A DNA stretch of 64,000 bases, taken from positions 32,255 through 96,254 of the forward strand of contig NZ_JACVXD010000012.1 of NCBI RefSeq assembly GCF_014596975.1, given 5' to 3'. A program made the translations under genes and the position numbers. Shown in pieces: positions 15,256-25,713 of this stretch. Within the stretch, counting starts at the first letter, position 1. Every line of letters begins with the position of its first letter. The DNA is from Aestuariibaculum marinum (lineage in GTDB: Bacteria > Bacteroidota > Bacteroidia > Flavobacteriales > Flavobacteriaceae). The notes under the pieces are model-generated. The model ran no database searches. It worked only from the letters and a program-made list of their open reading frames with translations, and was not told the origin of the DNA.

Positions 15256-17220
15256 TTAATCTACATTGTCATGTAAAAATGAATTATTACTTCTTAACTG
15301 AATATCATCATTGTCGTCTAGACCAACGCTAGTTCTTGAGATATTATTAGTTTCGGATGAATGTCTAGCTTCATTTAAATTTACACCTTGACGCTTGTAA
15401 GCCGGCACTTTTTCTATATCGTCTATTTTTGCATTATTAAACTTATAGTTAAAGTCTTTCATCTTACGTCTGCGCTCTTCAGCACGCTCTTTTAACATAT
15501 CTGAAATCGGACTATTCATAGGGTCTATTTCTTCTGCCAAATCAGCTTCTGAAACTTCCTTTTTAACTGTTTTCTTTTCAAAAACCACGTCTTGATCGTA
15601 ATCTTCCAAAACATTGGTTTGCTTTTTTGCCTTAGATGTTTCTGGCTCTGCATAATCTTCTAAAGCATAACGAATATCTCCTTTTTCGTTAGTTTCGTTT
15701 ACCGGAATAAGCTCTACATAATCATTAACCTGAATTTGTTTTACTTCTTCCTCCAAATCAAATCGCTTAGGTTCTTGCGTTTGCTTTGGTTGCGATTTTT
15801 CCTCGTTAGATATCGGTAAATCGAAGGTTAAGGTAATTTGCTTTTCTTCTTCTTCAGCATCAACAACTGGTTCTGGTGTGGACATTCTTGTTACTGGTTT
15901 TATAACAAAATCGTCATCCTCTTCAACGTGTCCTTTTACTTCTTCATATTCCACATTGATATTTTTAATAAACTCTGATGTTGGAATGATGTTAAAATCA
16001 TTATCGGCCTTTTGGTTGGTTTCCGGCTTTTTTTCAAAAACAGGTTCCTCTTCTTCCACATCAAAATCTAACGTATGTCTAACCACTGGTGGTTCTTTCT
16101 TCTCTTCCAGCTCAATAACAGGTTCTATAATTACCGGATCTTTAGTTTTAGCGACAGGCTTTTTAGGCTCTGCATCGTCACTCCCTAAAGAATGAACTAC
16201 CTTTTTTGTTTCGGTATTAGAAATTTCGTCCTGTTGCTCTACATTAAAACCCGTTGCGATGATAGTTACTGCAATAGATTCTTCTAAAGCATCGTCTTCA
16301 CCAACCCCCATAATGATATTGGCACCATGACCAGCTTCATTTTGAATGTGATCATTAATTTCTCCTATCTCATCAATAGTAATTTCATGTGAACCTGAAA
16401 CAATTAATAATAACACGTTTTTGGCTCCAGTAATTTTATTATCGTTTAATAACGGAGAATCTAAAGCTTTACGAATAGCATCTTGAGCGCGGTTTTGTCC
16501 AGCAGCTATAGCCGACCCCATAATAGCAGTTCCACTATTACTTAATACGGTTTTAGCATCACGTAAATCGATATTTTGAGTGTAGTGATGTGTAATAACT
16601 TCGGCTATACCACGAGCAGCTGTGGATAACACTTCGTCGGCTTTAGAGAACCCGGCTTTAAAGCCTAAGTTTCCGTAAACTTCACGAAGCTTATTATTGT
16701 TAATTACAATTAACGAATCGACTACATCTCTTAATTCTTCAACACCTTTTTGTGCCTGTTCGATACGCATTTTCCCTTCGAACTGGAACGGCATAGTAAC
16801 GATACCTACGGTTAAAATATCTAAATCTTTAGACATTTTAGCTATAATAGGTGCAGCACCTGTACCTGTACCACCGCCCATTCCGGCCGTAATGAAAACC
16901 ATTTTCGTGTTAGTATCTAACATGGTTGAAATGTCTTCAAAACTTTCTACGGCAGAGTTTTTACCCACCTCAGGGTTGGCACCAGCTCCTAATCCTTCGG
17001 TTAAATTAACTCCTAACTGTATTTTATTGGGCACACCACTATTTTGAAGTGCCTGGGCATCGGTATTACAGATGTAAAAGTCTACCCCTTTAATACCTTG
17101 TTGGAACATGTGATTGATAGCGTTGCTACCGCCACCGCCAACACCAATAACTTTAATAACATTTGATTGATTTTTTGGTAAATCAAATGCGATGCTTTCG
17201 AATTCTTTTTTGCTGCTCAT
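15256..17220 (-). CDS. ftsZ: Cell division GTPase FtsZ with long C-terminal extension
   Basis: A 654-aa tubulin homologue that polymerises into the division ring at midcell. Residues 20-325 form the GTPase and C-terminal core: GGGGSNAINHM near 28-37, the tubulin signature GGGTGTG at 115-121, and the T7-loop NLDFAD-like region near 205-215. After about residue 330 follows a charged, Glu/Lys/Pro-rich tail of some 280 residues with low complexity. A candidate membrane/partner peptide, VPAYKRQGVNL, lies near residues 612-622 and is followed by a further 30-odd residues. Typical FtsZ is under 400 aa, but long linkers are common in Bacteroidota. Confidence 0.98.
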   Translation of the reverse strand: MSSKKEFESIAFDLPKNQSNVIKVIGVGGGGSNAINHMFQQGIKGVDFYICNTDAQALQNSGVPNKIQLGVNLTEGLGAGANPEVGKNSAVESFEDISTMLDTNTKMVFITAGMGGGTGTGAAPIIAKMSKDLDILTVGIVTMPFQFEGKMRIEQAQKGVEELRDVVDSLIVINNNKLREVYGNLGFKAGFSKADEVLSTAARGIAEVITHHYTQNIDLRDAKTVLSNSGTAIMGSAIAAGQNRAQDAIRKALDSPLLNDNKITGAKNVLLLIVSGSHEITIDEIGEINDHIQNEAGHGANIIMGVGEDDALEESIAVTIIATGFNVEQQDEISNTETKKVVHSLGSDDAEPKKPVAKTKDPVIIEPVIELEEKKEPPVVRHTLDFDVEEEEPVFEKKPETNQKADNDFNIIPTSEFIKNINVEYEEVKGHVEEDDDFVIKPVTRMSTPEPVVDAEEEEKQITLTFDLPISNEEKSQPKQTQEPKRFDLEEEVKQIQVNDYVELIPVNETNEKGDIRYALEDYAEPETSKAKKQTNVLEDYDQDVVFEKKTVKKEVSEADLAEEIDPMNSPISDMLKERAEERRRKMKDFNYKFNNAKIDDIEKVPAYKRQGVNLNEARHSSETNNISRTSVGLDDNDDIQLRSNNSFLHDNVD

Positions 17221-17270
17221 AAATTCTGTTTTACTGGTATAATTTAATTTTTCTTTAATCTATTTTTTTC

Positions 17271-17310
17271 CTCGATAATCGAGATTTAAAAATGTCGAGA
17301 ATCCTCTCGA
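17271..17310. repeat. Paired short palindromes between ftsA and ftsZ
   Basis: Two palindromes sit in the 140-bp gap: CTCGATAATCGAG at 17271-17283 and TCGAGA-ATCC-TCTCGA at 17295-17310. Neither is followed by a T-run in the ftsZ direction, so they are not obvious terminators. The first, extended to 16 bases (17271-17286), recurs in reverse orientation ahead of the HMG-CoA reductase gene (47099-47114). Confidence 0.5.
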
Positions 17311-17360
17311 GTTCTATATTCATTTGCTCCTGAAGGTGCACTACACCATCAAGAGTTGAT

Positions 17361-18704
17361 TTATTCGGCGTTATCTAAAAAATCTTTAACACGCTCTGTT
17401 AACTTATCTAAAAAAGAACGACGTTCCTTTACTGGTTGCGGCTCTATAGGTTCCTGTTGTTCTTCTGTCGATGCCTCTGCTGCATTTTCTGCACTAGGAG
17501 TTTCTTCAGCGACAACATCCTCTTGTTGTTCCACACGTCTGCGTTCTTGACGTTTTAACCCGTCTAACACTAGCCCTACCGCCGTAGCAAATAACGGACT
17601 TGTAATATCATCATCACTATCGCCAGCTAAATGCTCGTTAGGATACCCTATTCTGGTATCCATTCCTGTTATATATTCAACCAACTGCTTTAAGTGTTTT
17701 AACTGAGCGCCCCCTCCTGTTAAAACAATACCCGCAATAAGTTTCTTTTTCTGTTCTTCGTGTCCGTAGTTTTTAATTTCTACGTAAACCTGCTCGACAA
17801 TTTCCACCACGCGAGCATGGATAATTTTTGACAGATTTTTTAAAGTGATTTCCTTTGGTTCACGACCTCGCAACCCAGGAATAGAAACTATCTCGTTGTC
17901 TTTATTTTCTCCCGGCCAAGCAGAACCAAATTTTATTTTAAGCAATTCAGCTTGCTTTTCAATAATCGAACACCCTTCCTTGATATCTTCAGTAATTACA
18001 TTTCCACCAAAAGGAATCACCGCTGTATGACGAATGATACCATCTCTGAAAATTGCCAAATCGGTAGTACCACCACCAATATCAATCAGTGCTACTCCCG
18101 CTTCTTTTTCTTCCTGACTTAACACCGCATTAGCTGATGCCAACGGCTCTAAAGTGATCCCTTCAAGATTTAAACCTGAACTTTTTACACAACGCCCAAT
18201 ATTTCTAATAGAAGACACCTGACCAACAACCACATGAAAATTTGCTTCTAAACGACCGCCATACATCCCAATAGGCTCTTTAATTTCAGCTTGGCCATCA
18301 ACTTTATACTCTTGAGGTAATACGTGAATAATTTCTTCACCCGGAAGCATAACTAATTTATGCACCTGATTGATTAATCGGTCGATATCATCATCATCGA
18401 TAACCGTTTCTGAATTTGCACGCGTGATGTAGTCGCTATGTTGTAAGCTTCGAATGTGTTGACCTGCAATACCAACAGTAACATTTTCTATTTTCATACC
18501 GGCAGCAGCCTCAGCTTCTTGAACTGCCTGTTGAATAGATTGAATGGTTTGCGTAATGTTATTAACAACGCCACGGTGAACACCCAAACTTTTAGACCTA
18601 CCAATGCCTAAAATTTCAACTTTACCGTAATCGTTTTTACGCCCAATCATGGCCACAATTTTTGTGGTTCCTATGTCTAATCCTACTGCTAAATTATGCT
18701 CCAT
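17361..18704 (-). CDS. ftsA: Cell division protein FtsA
   Basis: A 447-aa actin-like ATPase that tethers FtsZ to the membrane. The N-terminal AVGLDIGTTKIVAMIG (phosphate 1 loop) is followed by the 1C domain, then ALIDIGGGTTDLAIF (phosphate 2) near residues 204-218 and IVLTGGGAQLKHL (adenosine loop) near 326-338. The C-terminus, after a linker rich in Glu, Ala and Pro, ends in SFLDKLTERVKDFLDN, a likely amphipathic membrane-targeting helix. Starts 3 bp after ftsQ. The 140-bp gap to ftsZ is the largest in the cluster. Confidence 0.97.
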   Translation of the reverse strand: MEHNLAVGLDIGTTKIVAMIGRKNDYGKVEILGIGRSKSLGVHRGVVNNITQTIQSIQQAVQEAEAAAGMKIENVTVGIAGQHIRSLQHSDYITRANSETVIDDDDIDRLINQVHKLVMLPGEEIIHVLPQEYKVDGQAEIKEPIGMYGGRLEANFHVVVGQVSSIRNIGRCVKSSGLNLEGITLEPLASANAVLSQEEKEAGVALIDIGGGTTDLAIFRDGIIRHTAVIPFGGNVITEDIKEGCSIIEKQAELLKIKFGSAWPGENKDNEIVSIPGLRGREPKEITLKNLSKIIHARVVEIVEQVYVEIKNYGHEEQKKKLIAGIVLTGGGAQLKHLKQLVEYITGMDTRIGYPNEHLAGDSDDDITSPLFATAVGLVLDGLKRQERRRVEQQEDVVAEETPSAENAAEASTEEQQEPIEPQPVKERRSFLDKLTERVKDFLDNAE

Positions 18705-18707
18705 TGC

Positions 18708-19427
18708 TTAAATTTTGGTACACACTACTTGGTTGTCAAACTGCAAATTGACCTTACTATAATTCTTAAGCGTATGCTCTTTCAAATTCTTTTGATAAAA
18801 CGCTTTAAGATTATTAATCTTCTTATCTAAAAATTTAGTATCGCCTAACTGTACTAAAAAGTTGCATTGTCTGAGTTTTAAAAATATCTTCTCATCTTTG
18901 CTTTGATGAATTTCTATAACATGTTTTTCAAGGAAATCATCGGTTGTAATCTTTTTGGCAACGGTATAAACTTCTGCTAAATTATTTTTTTCAATAAAAC
19001 CAGTAACCAGTGGCACTCGTGCGGAGTAATTACTCGATAAAGGCATGTATTTGCCATCACTATCTATGTAATAAGACGCATTGGTGCTAACTCTTGCAAT
19101 AGGTGTTTTTTGTTCAACTTCTGCATTAAGTGTTCCGTTTACAGCGAGATACACTTCTGCATTTTTGATCATTGGATTAGATTTTAGGGCATTCTCTAAT
19201 TCATTCAAATCTAAAGTTTCTTTAGCAACATTTTTAACTTCACCAAAATTTTGTATTAACAATTTACTAACAGTCTCATCTGTAATGTATAAATTGTTTT
19301 CTCCAACAAATTTAACGTTAGGCTGCATAACCACTCGAGATGCGTTTCTATTGGATGCAAAAGCAAACAGAAACCCAACCAGTGTGAGTAACAGACCCAT
19401 TTTTATGTAATTCCAATTAATTTGCAA
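18708..19427 (-). CDS. ftsQ: Cell division protein FtsQ/DivIB
   Basis: A 239-aa bitopic membrane protein. One N-terminal membrane helix (MGLLLTLVGFLFAFA, about residues 10-24) is followed by a periplasmic POTRA-like region (VKFVGENNLYITDETVSKLLIQNFG) and a beta domain. It links the early and late division proteins in the periplasm. The start is TTG at 19427, overlapping the murC stop by 11 bp; the next in-frame ATG (19400) would remove conserved residues just before the helix. Sequence divergence is high, but position between murC and ftsA supports the assignment. Confidence 0.9.
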   Translation of the reverse strand: MQINWNYIKMGLLLTLVGFLFAFASNRNASRVVMQPNVKFVGENNLYITDETVSKLLIQNFGEVKNVAKETLDLNELENALKSNPMIKNAEVYLAVNGTLNAEVEQKTPIARVSTNASYYIDSDGKYMPLSSNYSARVPLVTGFIEKNNLAEVYTVAKKITTDDFLEKHVIEIHQSKDEKIFLKLRQCNFLVQLGDTKFLDKKINNLKAFYQKNLKEHTLKNYSKVNLQFDNQVVCTKI

Positions 19428-20769
19428 CGCTAAATTCCTTTTTAATTCGTTTTACTTCTTCTCCTATATCGCCGGCTCCAATAGTAAGAATCACTTTTGC
19501 CTCACTTTTATGGATTTCGGTTAACAGTTCTGTCTTACTTACTAATTTCTTATTGTTATTATTTACTTTTTCTAATAACCACTGAGCTGTCACCCCTTCT
19601 ATTGGCAACTCGCGAGCCGGATAAATATCTAACAACAATAACTCATCAAACTGAGCTAAACTGGCTGCAAATTCATCAACAAAATCTCGCGTTCTACTAA
19701 ATAAATGTGGCTGAAAAACCGCCAGCACTTTTTTGCTTGGATACATCTCTCTTACTGCTTGATACACCGCATTAATTTCTTCCGGATGATGTGCATAATC
19801 GTCAATAAACACTAGATCATCAGTTTTAATCTGATACGTAAATCGACGTTTCACCCCCTTGTAGGATGCTAAAGCTTTGGCGAGCTGCTGGTTAGGGCAA
19901 CCATACTCTACAGCCATCGCCAAGGCTATTAATGCATTCGACAAATTATGTCTCCCGGGCAGGTTAAATTCTAAATTTTCAAGTACTGTGGTTGGTGTTT
20001 TCACATCAAACACATAAGTACCGTTTACTATTTTTATATTTTTTACGCTATAATCAGCGTCGTCTTCAATACCATATGTTATTCCCGAAATAGGCAAACC
20101 ATTTTTAACAAACAGCTTCCCATTTGATTTAACACGTTTTGAAAACTCTTCAAAAGACTTTTTCAATTCCGAGGCATCACCATAAATATCTAAATGATCA
20201 GCATCCATAGATGTGATACATGCTAAATCTGGTGACAAGGTTAAAAACGAACGATCAAACTCATCGGCTTCCACAACGGAAACTTCTGTGCCATTCAAAA
20301 TTAAATTTGAATTGTAATTCTCGCTAATACCTCCTAAAAAGGCCGTAACCGGCACATCGCAAACATTCATTAAATGTCCTAGAATACTAGTTGTCGTAGT
20401 CTTTCCGTGCGTTCCCGCAACAGCTAAGCAGAAAGTGTTTTCTGTAATTAAACCCAGAATTTGAGAACGTTTTAAAACCTGAAAACCTCCAGCTTTAAAA
20501 TAATTTAATTCGGCATGATCTTTAGGAATTGCCGGAGTAAATACCACCAAAGTCGTTTCAGCATTTTTAAACTCGGAAGGAATATTTGCTATTCCGTCTT
20601 CAAAATGAACAGCCACACCCAAGTCTTCAAGACTAGCCGTTATATCGGTTGGTGTTTTATCGTAACCTGCAACAGATTTACCATTAGCCACAAAATAACG
20701 AGCTAAGGCACTCATACCGATACCACCGACACCAACAAAATAAACGTTATGTATGCTGTTTAACTTCAT
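19417..20769 (-). CDS. murC: UDP-N-acetylmuramate--L-alanine ligase
   Basis: A 450-aa cytoplasmic Mur ligase that adds L-Ala to UDP-MurNAc using ATP. The N-terminal VGVGGIGMSALARY binds the UDP-sugar; the ATP loop is AGTHGKTTTTS near 117-127; further marks are EADEFDRSFL, the DADHLDIYG metal-binding segment and the YAHHPEEI motif. All match MurC rather than MurD/E. It begins directly after murG with no gap. Confidence 0.97.
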   Translation of the reverse strand: MKLNSIHNVYFVGVGGIGMSALARYFVANGKSVAGYDKTPTDITASLEDLGVAVHFEDGIANIPSEFKNAETTLVVFTPAIPKDHAELNYFKAGGFQVLKRSQILGLITENTFCLAVAGTHGKTTTTSILGHLMNVCDVPVTAFLGGISENYNSNLILNGTEVSVVEADEFDRSFLTLSPDLACITSMDADHLDIYGDASELKKSFEEFSKRVKSNGKLFVKNGLPISGITYGIEDDADYSVKNIKIVNGTYVFDVKTPTTVLENLEFNLPGRHNLSNALIALAMAVEYGCPNQQLAKALASYKGVKRRFTYQIKTDDLVFIDDYAHHPEEINAVYQAVREMYPSKKVLAVFQPHLFSRTRDFVDEFAASLAQFDELLLLDIYPARELPIEGVTAQWLLEKVNNNNKKLVSKTELLTEIHKSEAKVILTIGAGDIGEEVKRIKKEFSVAN

Positions 20770-21879
20770 TTAACTTTTAACCTTTAGAAGTTTTTCAACC
20801 TCGTCTGCTATATCTTTTGTAGCATTAACCAATGCTATTTTCTTTATATTTTCTCCAAGTTCCTTCTGCTTTTGCGGCGATGCTACCAGCTGCGAAAATT
20901 TATTTTTAAAATCCACTTCCAGTTCATCTTCCTTAATAATCATGGCCGCATTGTTATCTACAATGGCCATGGCATTTTTGGTTTGATGATCTTCAGCCAC
21001 ATTAGGTGACGGAATAAAAATCACTGGCTTACCAACAATACAAAGTTCTGACACCGAACTTGCTCCTGCGCGGGATATCACAATATCGGCCGCAGCATAG
21101 GCAAAATCCATATTATTTAAAAATTCATGCACCTGTACATTCACTGTATTATTATAGATTTTATACTGCTGATAATACAACTTACCACACTGCCAAATCA
21201 CCTGAACGTTTTGTGTATCGAAAAAATCCAACTCCTTTTCAATAAGCTCATTAATACGTCTTGCACCTAAACTTCCTCCTAAGACCAGCAAGGTTAACTT
21301 ACCTTCCTTTAAATCGAAAAGCTTTTTAGCCTCTTCGGTTTTAGAATTGATATCCAACAAGCCTTGACGCACCGGATTTCCGGTTTTTATAATTTTATCT
21401 GCCTGGAAAAAGCGCTCTAACCCATCGTAAGCCACACATATTTTCTGAACGTGTTTTGCCAACAATTTATTAGTGATTCCCGGAAACGAATTTTGCTCCT
21501 GTATTAAACTCGGAATACCATTCTGAGATGCCATATACAATAAAGGACCACTAGCGAAACCTCCCGTACCAATAGCCACATCAGGCTTAAAGGACTTCAC
21601 TATTTTACGAGCATTGTACAAACTACTCATAAGCTTAAACGGGAACATTAAATTCTTCATCGTTAACTGACGCTGAATTCCAGAAATCCATAGCCCTTCA
21701 ATTTTATATCCGGCCTGTGGTATTTTTTCCATTTCCATTCTATCTTTTGCACCAACGAATAAAAACTCGGCATCAGGCATACGATGCTTCAATTCATTCG
21801 CAATAGCAATTGCAGGATAAATATGTCCTCCTGTTCCTCCGCCAGACAATACAATTTTATATGTGTTTTTTGTCGCCAC
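20770..21879 (-). CDS. murG: UDP-N-acetylglucosamine:lipid I transferase MurG
   Basis: A 369-aa glycosyltransferase (family GT28) at the inner face of the membrane. It adds GlcNAc to lipid I to make lipid II. Two Rossmann-like domains carry the glycine-rich loops [12 protein letters not shown] (residues 12-23) and [10 protein letters not shown] (near 200), and the acceptor/UDP-binding [11 protein letters not shown] near 270-280. The start codon is GTG at 21879. No gap before murC. Confidence 0.97.
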   Translation of the reverse strand: MATKNTYKIVLSGGGTGGHIYPAIAIANELKHRMPDAEFLFVGAKDRMEMEKIPQAGYKIEGLWISGIQRQLTMKNLMFPFKLMSSLYNARKIVKSFKPDVAIGTGGFASGPLLYMASQNGIPSLIQEQNSFPGITNKLLAKHVQKICVAYDGLERFFQADKIIKTGNPVRQGLLDINSKTEEAKKLFDLKEGKLTLLVLGGSLGARRINELIEKELDFFDTQNVQVIWQCGKLYYQQYKIYNNTVNVQVHEFLNNMDFAYAAADIVISRAGASSVSELCIVGKPVIFIPSPNVAEDHQTKNAMAIVDNNAAMIIKEDELEVDFKNKFSQLVASPQKQKELGENIKKIALVNATKDIADEVEKLLKVKS

Positions 21880-21892
21880 TTATTAATCCTAT

Positions 21893-23095
21893 TTATATCG
21901 TTTCAGATAAAATTTCCAACGGATTTTCTTCTTCCGTCAATACTTCTTCTTGTTCTTTTATTTCTTCGCGCTGAGCGCTTACACTTAATACAATTCCAAT
22001 AGCCAGACAGGTCATCCATATTGATGTCCCTCCACTACTAATTAACGGTAAGGTTTGCCCTGTAACTGGAAATAATTCTACAGCTACCGCCATGTTTATT
22101 AACGCCTGAAATACGATTGGTAAACCAACACCAAGTGCCAGCAACTTACCAAATACTGTATCGGCTTTTTGAGCAACGATGACTATTCTAAATAATAGCC
22201 ACATATACATTATCATAATAAACACACCTCCAATAGAACCATATTCTTCTACTATAATGGCAAAAATGAAATCGGATGAGGATTGTGGTAAAAAGTTCTT
22301 TTGAATACTCTTGCCGGGCCCCACACCCTGAATTCCACCAGAAGCAATAGCTATTTTAGCCTTTTCAATTTGATAATCAGCTTCAGTATCTTCATCATTA
22401 GAAAAATTCTCAATACGACTCATCCAAGTATCTACACGGTTAGGCATCACACCTGGAAATGCTTTGGCTACCAAAACAAACATAGCTAGTGCCAATATTC
22501 CAGAACCAATAATTACCGCCAAATAACGTATAGGATATCCGCCTAAAAACACCAACATAACCACCATTAAAAATATAATAGCAGCTGTTGATAAATTGGC
22601 CGGCAAAATTAATGCTAATACTAAAAATACTGGCGTCCAAAGTGGTAAAATTGACTCTTTAAATGTGATGACTTCATCTTTCATTTTGGACATGTATCGT
22701 GCTACGTACACCAAAAGCACTACCGCTGCAAAGGTTGATGTTTGAAACGACATTCCCACGATAGGTATTTGAATCCATCTACTGGCATTCGCCCCATCGA
22801 TAGTTGTACCTTGAAGCATCGTGATTCCTAATAAAACCAGAACAACTGGAATCATAATAAGCGATAACCCTCTAAAATATCGATATGGTATTTTATGCAC
22901 CCCATACATAATGGCAAACCCTAAAAACAGATGCATAAAATGCTTAATAAAAAACGCAAATGTATTGGTACTATCACCTCGATAAGCCAAATTACTGGCA
23001 GCACTATACACAGGCAAAAACGATAGTATAGCCATTAAAGCTACTATCGCCCAAATTAATTTATCGCCTTTTATGTTTTTAAATAATGCCTGCAC
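21893..23095 (-). CDS. ftsW: SEDS-family septal glycosyltransferase FtsW
   Basis: A 400-aa polytopic membrane protein with about ten segments. It polymerises lipid II glycan at the septum with its partner PBP (the ftsI product). Typical SEDS marks: FLPVYSAASN at the N-terminus, GANASRWIQIPIVGMSFQTS, GGIQGVGPGKSIQKNFLPQSSSDFIFAIIVEEYG, and the late PVTGQTLPLISSGGTS motif. The position between murD and murG fits FtsW rather than RodA. Start codon is GTG at 23095. Confidence 0.96.
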   Translation of the reverse strand: MQALFKNIKGDKLIWAIVALMAILSFLPVYSAASNLAYRGDSTNTFAFFIKHFMHLFLGFAIMYGVHKIPYRYFRGLSLIMIPVVLVLLGITMLQGTTIDGANASRWIQIPIVGMSFQTSTFAAVVLLVYVARYMSKMKDEVITFKESILPLWTPVFLVLALILPANLSTAAIIFLMVVMLVFLGGYPIRYLAVIIGSGILALAMFVLVAKAFPGVMPNRVDTWMSRIENFSNDEDTEADYQIEKAKIAIASGGIQGVGPGKSIQKNFLPQSSSDFIFAIIVEEYGSIGGVFIMIMYMWLLFRIVIVAQKADTVFGKLLALGVGLPIVFQALINMAVAVELFPVTGQTLPLISSGGTSIWMTCLAIGIVLSVSAQREEIKEQEEVLTEEENPLEILSETI

Positions 23096-23128
23096 TTTTT
23101 AACTAATTATTTTCTTTTTTCTTAATTT

Positions 23129-24460
23129 TTATAAATTTCTAACAGCATCTTTAAACTGACGCCCACGGTCTTCATAATTTTCAAACAAATCGAAACTTGC
23201 ACATGCAGGAGACAATAACACGTTATCTCCAGATTCAGACAACTTATAAGCCATTTTTACAGCCTCCTCCATACTTTGAGTTTCAACAATAGTATCAACC
23301 ATTCCTCCAAACGTATCAATAAGCTTATCGTTATCAACACCCAGACAGATAACAGCTTTCACCTTCTCGTTTACAAAAGCAAATAACTCCTCATAATTAT
23401 TACCTTTATCAACCCCGCCAACAATCCAAATAGTCGGTGCATCCATACTTTCTAAAGCAAAATATGTTGCGTTTACATTAGTTGCTTTGGAATCGTTTAT
23501 ATACTGTACTTTATTAATTTTAAGTACCTGCTCTAAACGATGTTCAACACCTTGAAAACTTTCTAGGCTTTCGCGGATGGTCTGCTTTCTAATTTTAAGC
23601 AAATGCGCTACGGTTGAGGCTGCCATAGCATTTTTAATATTATGCTTACCTTCTAATGCAAGATTGTTTGTTGACATATGTATCTGGTTGTTATCAATTG
23701 CTATAATCATCTTTTCCTCTTCTAAATATGCGCCCTTCTCTACTTTTTTTGTTATTGAAAACGGTAATAATGTCGATTGAACCGGGTGCTCTTTTAACCA
23801 ATTAGTAATCACTTCATCGTCGGCATCGTAAACCAAATAATCTTCTTTGGTTTGGTTTTCTGCAATCCTGAATTTTGAAGCGATATAATTTTCAAACTTG
23901 TAATCATATCGATCTAAATGATCAGGAGTCACATTCAGTAATACAGCAATTTTCGGTTTAAATGTATCGATATCATCTAACTGAAAACTACTGATTTCTA
24001 AAACGTAATTCGGGTAATCGTGTTCTAAAACCTGTTTCGCAAAGCTGTCGCCAATATTACCACCTAAACCTACATTCAACTCCCGCTTTAAAATGTAATG
24101 CGTTAATGTTGAAGTTGTAGTTTTACCGTTGCTACCAGTAATTCCAACAATGGTTGCTTTGGTAAATTTTGATGCGAATTCGATTTCTGAAACCACCTGA
24201 ATTCCCTTTTCGCGAATTTGTTTTACCAAAGGTGCTTTATCTGGAATACCAGGGCTTTTCATTACGATATCGGCATTTAAAATTTTAGATTCCGAATGCG
24301 TTTCGTCTTCCCATTCAATCTCATTATGTATAAGAACCTGTCTATAGTTTTCTTTTATTTTTCCTTTATCAGACACAAAAACCTCATACCCTTTTGCCTT
24401 TGCGAGAAGTGCAGTTCCTACTCCACTTTCTCCTCCTCCAAGCACCACTAATCGTTTCAT
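23129..24460 (-). CDS. murD: UDP-N-acetylmuramoyl-L-alanine--D-glutamate ligase
   Basis: A 443-aa cytoplasmic Mur ligase adding D-Glu to UDP-MurNAc-L-Ala. N-terminal LGGGESGVGTALLAKAKG, ATP loop GITGSNGKTTTSTL near 110-123, LNVTPDHLDRY, YINDSKATNVNAT and GGVDKGNNYEEL all match MurD. The ATP-binding and nucleotide-sugar residues look intact. Adjacent to mraY without a gap and 33 bp before ftsW. Confidence 0.97.
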   Translation of the reverse strand: MKRLVVLGGGESGVGTALLAKAKGYEVFVSDKGKIKENYRQVLIHNEIEWEDETHSESKILNADIVMKSPGIPDKAPLVKQIREKGIQVVSEIEFASKFTKATIVGITGSNGKTTTSTLTHYILKRELNVGLGGNIGDSFAKQVLEHDYPNYVLEISSFQLDDIDTFKPKIAVLLNVTPDHLDRYDYKFENYIASKFRIAENQTKEDYLVYDADDEVITNWLKEHPVQSTLLPFSITKKVEKGAYLEEEKMIIAIDNNQIHMSTNNLALEGKHNIKNAMAASTVAHLLKIRKQTIRESLESFQGVEHRLEQVLKINKVQYINDSKATNVNATYFALESMDAPTIWIVGGVDKGNNYEELFAFVNEKVKAVICLGVDNDKLIDTFGGMVDTIVETQSMEEAVKMAYKLSESGDNVLLSPACASFDLFENYEDRGRQFKDAVRNL

Positions 24461-25702
24461 CTATCTAATTTTCAAGGTCACGATAGAAAGAATAGCCAAC
24501 AATATGCCAACAATCCAGAATCGTGTTACTATTTTACTTTCGTGATATCCTGATTTTTGATAATGATGATGTAATGGCGACATTTTGAAAATGCGACGGC
24601 CTTCACCATATTTCTTCTTAGTGTACTTAAACCAACTCACCTGCATCACCACCGATAAATTCTCTGCTAAGAAAATACCACACAACACCGGAATTAACCA
24701 TTCCTTTCGAACCGCAATAGCAATAACTGCAATGATTCCACCAATAGTTAAACTTCCTGTATCTCCCATAAACACCTGCGCCGGATAGGTATTGTACCAT
24801 AAAAATCCGATTAAGGCTCCAACGAATGCTGTGATATAAATGGTGATTTCCTCGATACGCGGAATGTACATGATGTTTAAATATTCTGAGAATACAATGT
24901 GTCCCGATACAAAGGCAAAGATTCCTAGCGTTAGCACAATAATGGCTGATGTTCCTGCTGCCAATCCGTCAATACCATCGGTTAGGTTTGCACCATTTGA
25001 AACTGCTGTAATAATGAAAATGGTAGCCAAAATAAATACCACCCATGCATATTTTTCTAAACTCGGACTAATCCAAGTAATTAAATCGGCGTAATCAAAC
25101 TCATTTCCCTTAACAAACGGGATAGTGGTTTTGGTCGATTTCTCTTCACCGTTAAACAACTTAGCTGGAGACACATTAGCATCTTGAGCTACAATTTCCT
25201 GTTGCTTTTCAACGGACACTTTTTCTTTAATTGTTACATCGTTATGAAAGTATAATGTTGCTCCAACAATAACACCCAAACCAATCTGACCAAGCACTTT
25301 AAAACGCCCTTTTAAACCTTCTTTATCTTGTTTGAATTTTTTTAAATAATCATCAATAAAACCAATAACACCCATCCAAACCGTTGTTATTAAAAGCAAG
25401 ATGATGTATATATTTTCGAGCTTAGCCAATAACAACACAGGAATTAAGGTTGCCAAAATAATGATGATACCACCCATGGTTGGTGTTCCAGCCTTTTCAC
25501 TTTGCCCTTCAAGCCCCAAGTCTCTAATGGTTTCACCCATTTGTTTTTTTTGTAAAAAACGAATGATACGCTTTCCGTAAATAGTAGATATTAACAATGA
25601 CAAAATCATCGCCAAAGCCGCCCTAAAGGTGATAAACCCAAAAAGTGAAGCTCCTGGAATTTGGAATTGTTGTTCTAAATATTCAAATAAATAATACAGC
25701 AT
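24461..25702 (-). CDS. mraY: Phospho-MurNAc-pentapeptide transferase MraY
   Basis: A 413-aa polytopic enzyme. Transfers phospho-MurNAc-pentapeptide from UDP to undecaprenyl phosphate, giving lipid I. The motifs [30 protein letters not shown] and the metal-site VFMGDTGSL plus SPLHHHYQ are all present. The protein is longer than the E. coli form (360 aa) because of an extra loop near residues 155-205 ([18 protein letters not shown] region). The extension is common in Bacteroidota. Confidence 0.97.
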   Translation of the reverse strand: MLYYLFEYLEQQFQIPGASLFGFITFRAALAMILSLLISTIYGKRIIRFLQKKQMGETIRDLGLEGQSEKAGTPTMGGIIIILATLIPVLLLAKLENIYIILLLITTVWMGVIGFIDDYLKKFKQDKEGLKGRFKVLGQIGLGVIVGATLYFHNDVTIKEKVSVEKQQEIVAQDANVSPAKLFNGEEKSTKTTIPFVKGNEFDYADLITWISPSLEKYAWVVFILATIFIITAVSNGANLTDGIDGLAAGTSAIIVLTLGIFAFVSGHIVFSEYLNIMYIPRIEEITIYITAFVGALIGFLWYNTYPAQVFMGDTGSLTIGGIIAVIAIAVRKEWLIPVLCGIFLAENLSVVMQVSWFKYTKKKYGEGRRIFKMSPLHHHYQKSGYHESKIVTRFWIVGILLAILSIVTLKIR

Positions 25703-25713
25703 CTACTATTCTT

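Noticed and set aside
15878..16195. Long open frame on the plus strand inside ftsZ
   Set aside because: It is antisense to the low-complexity tail of FtsZ, encodes Ser-rich nonsense-like sequence and has no independent start signals.
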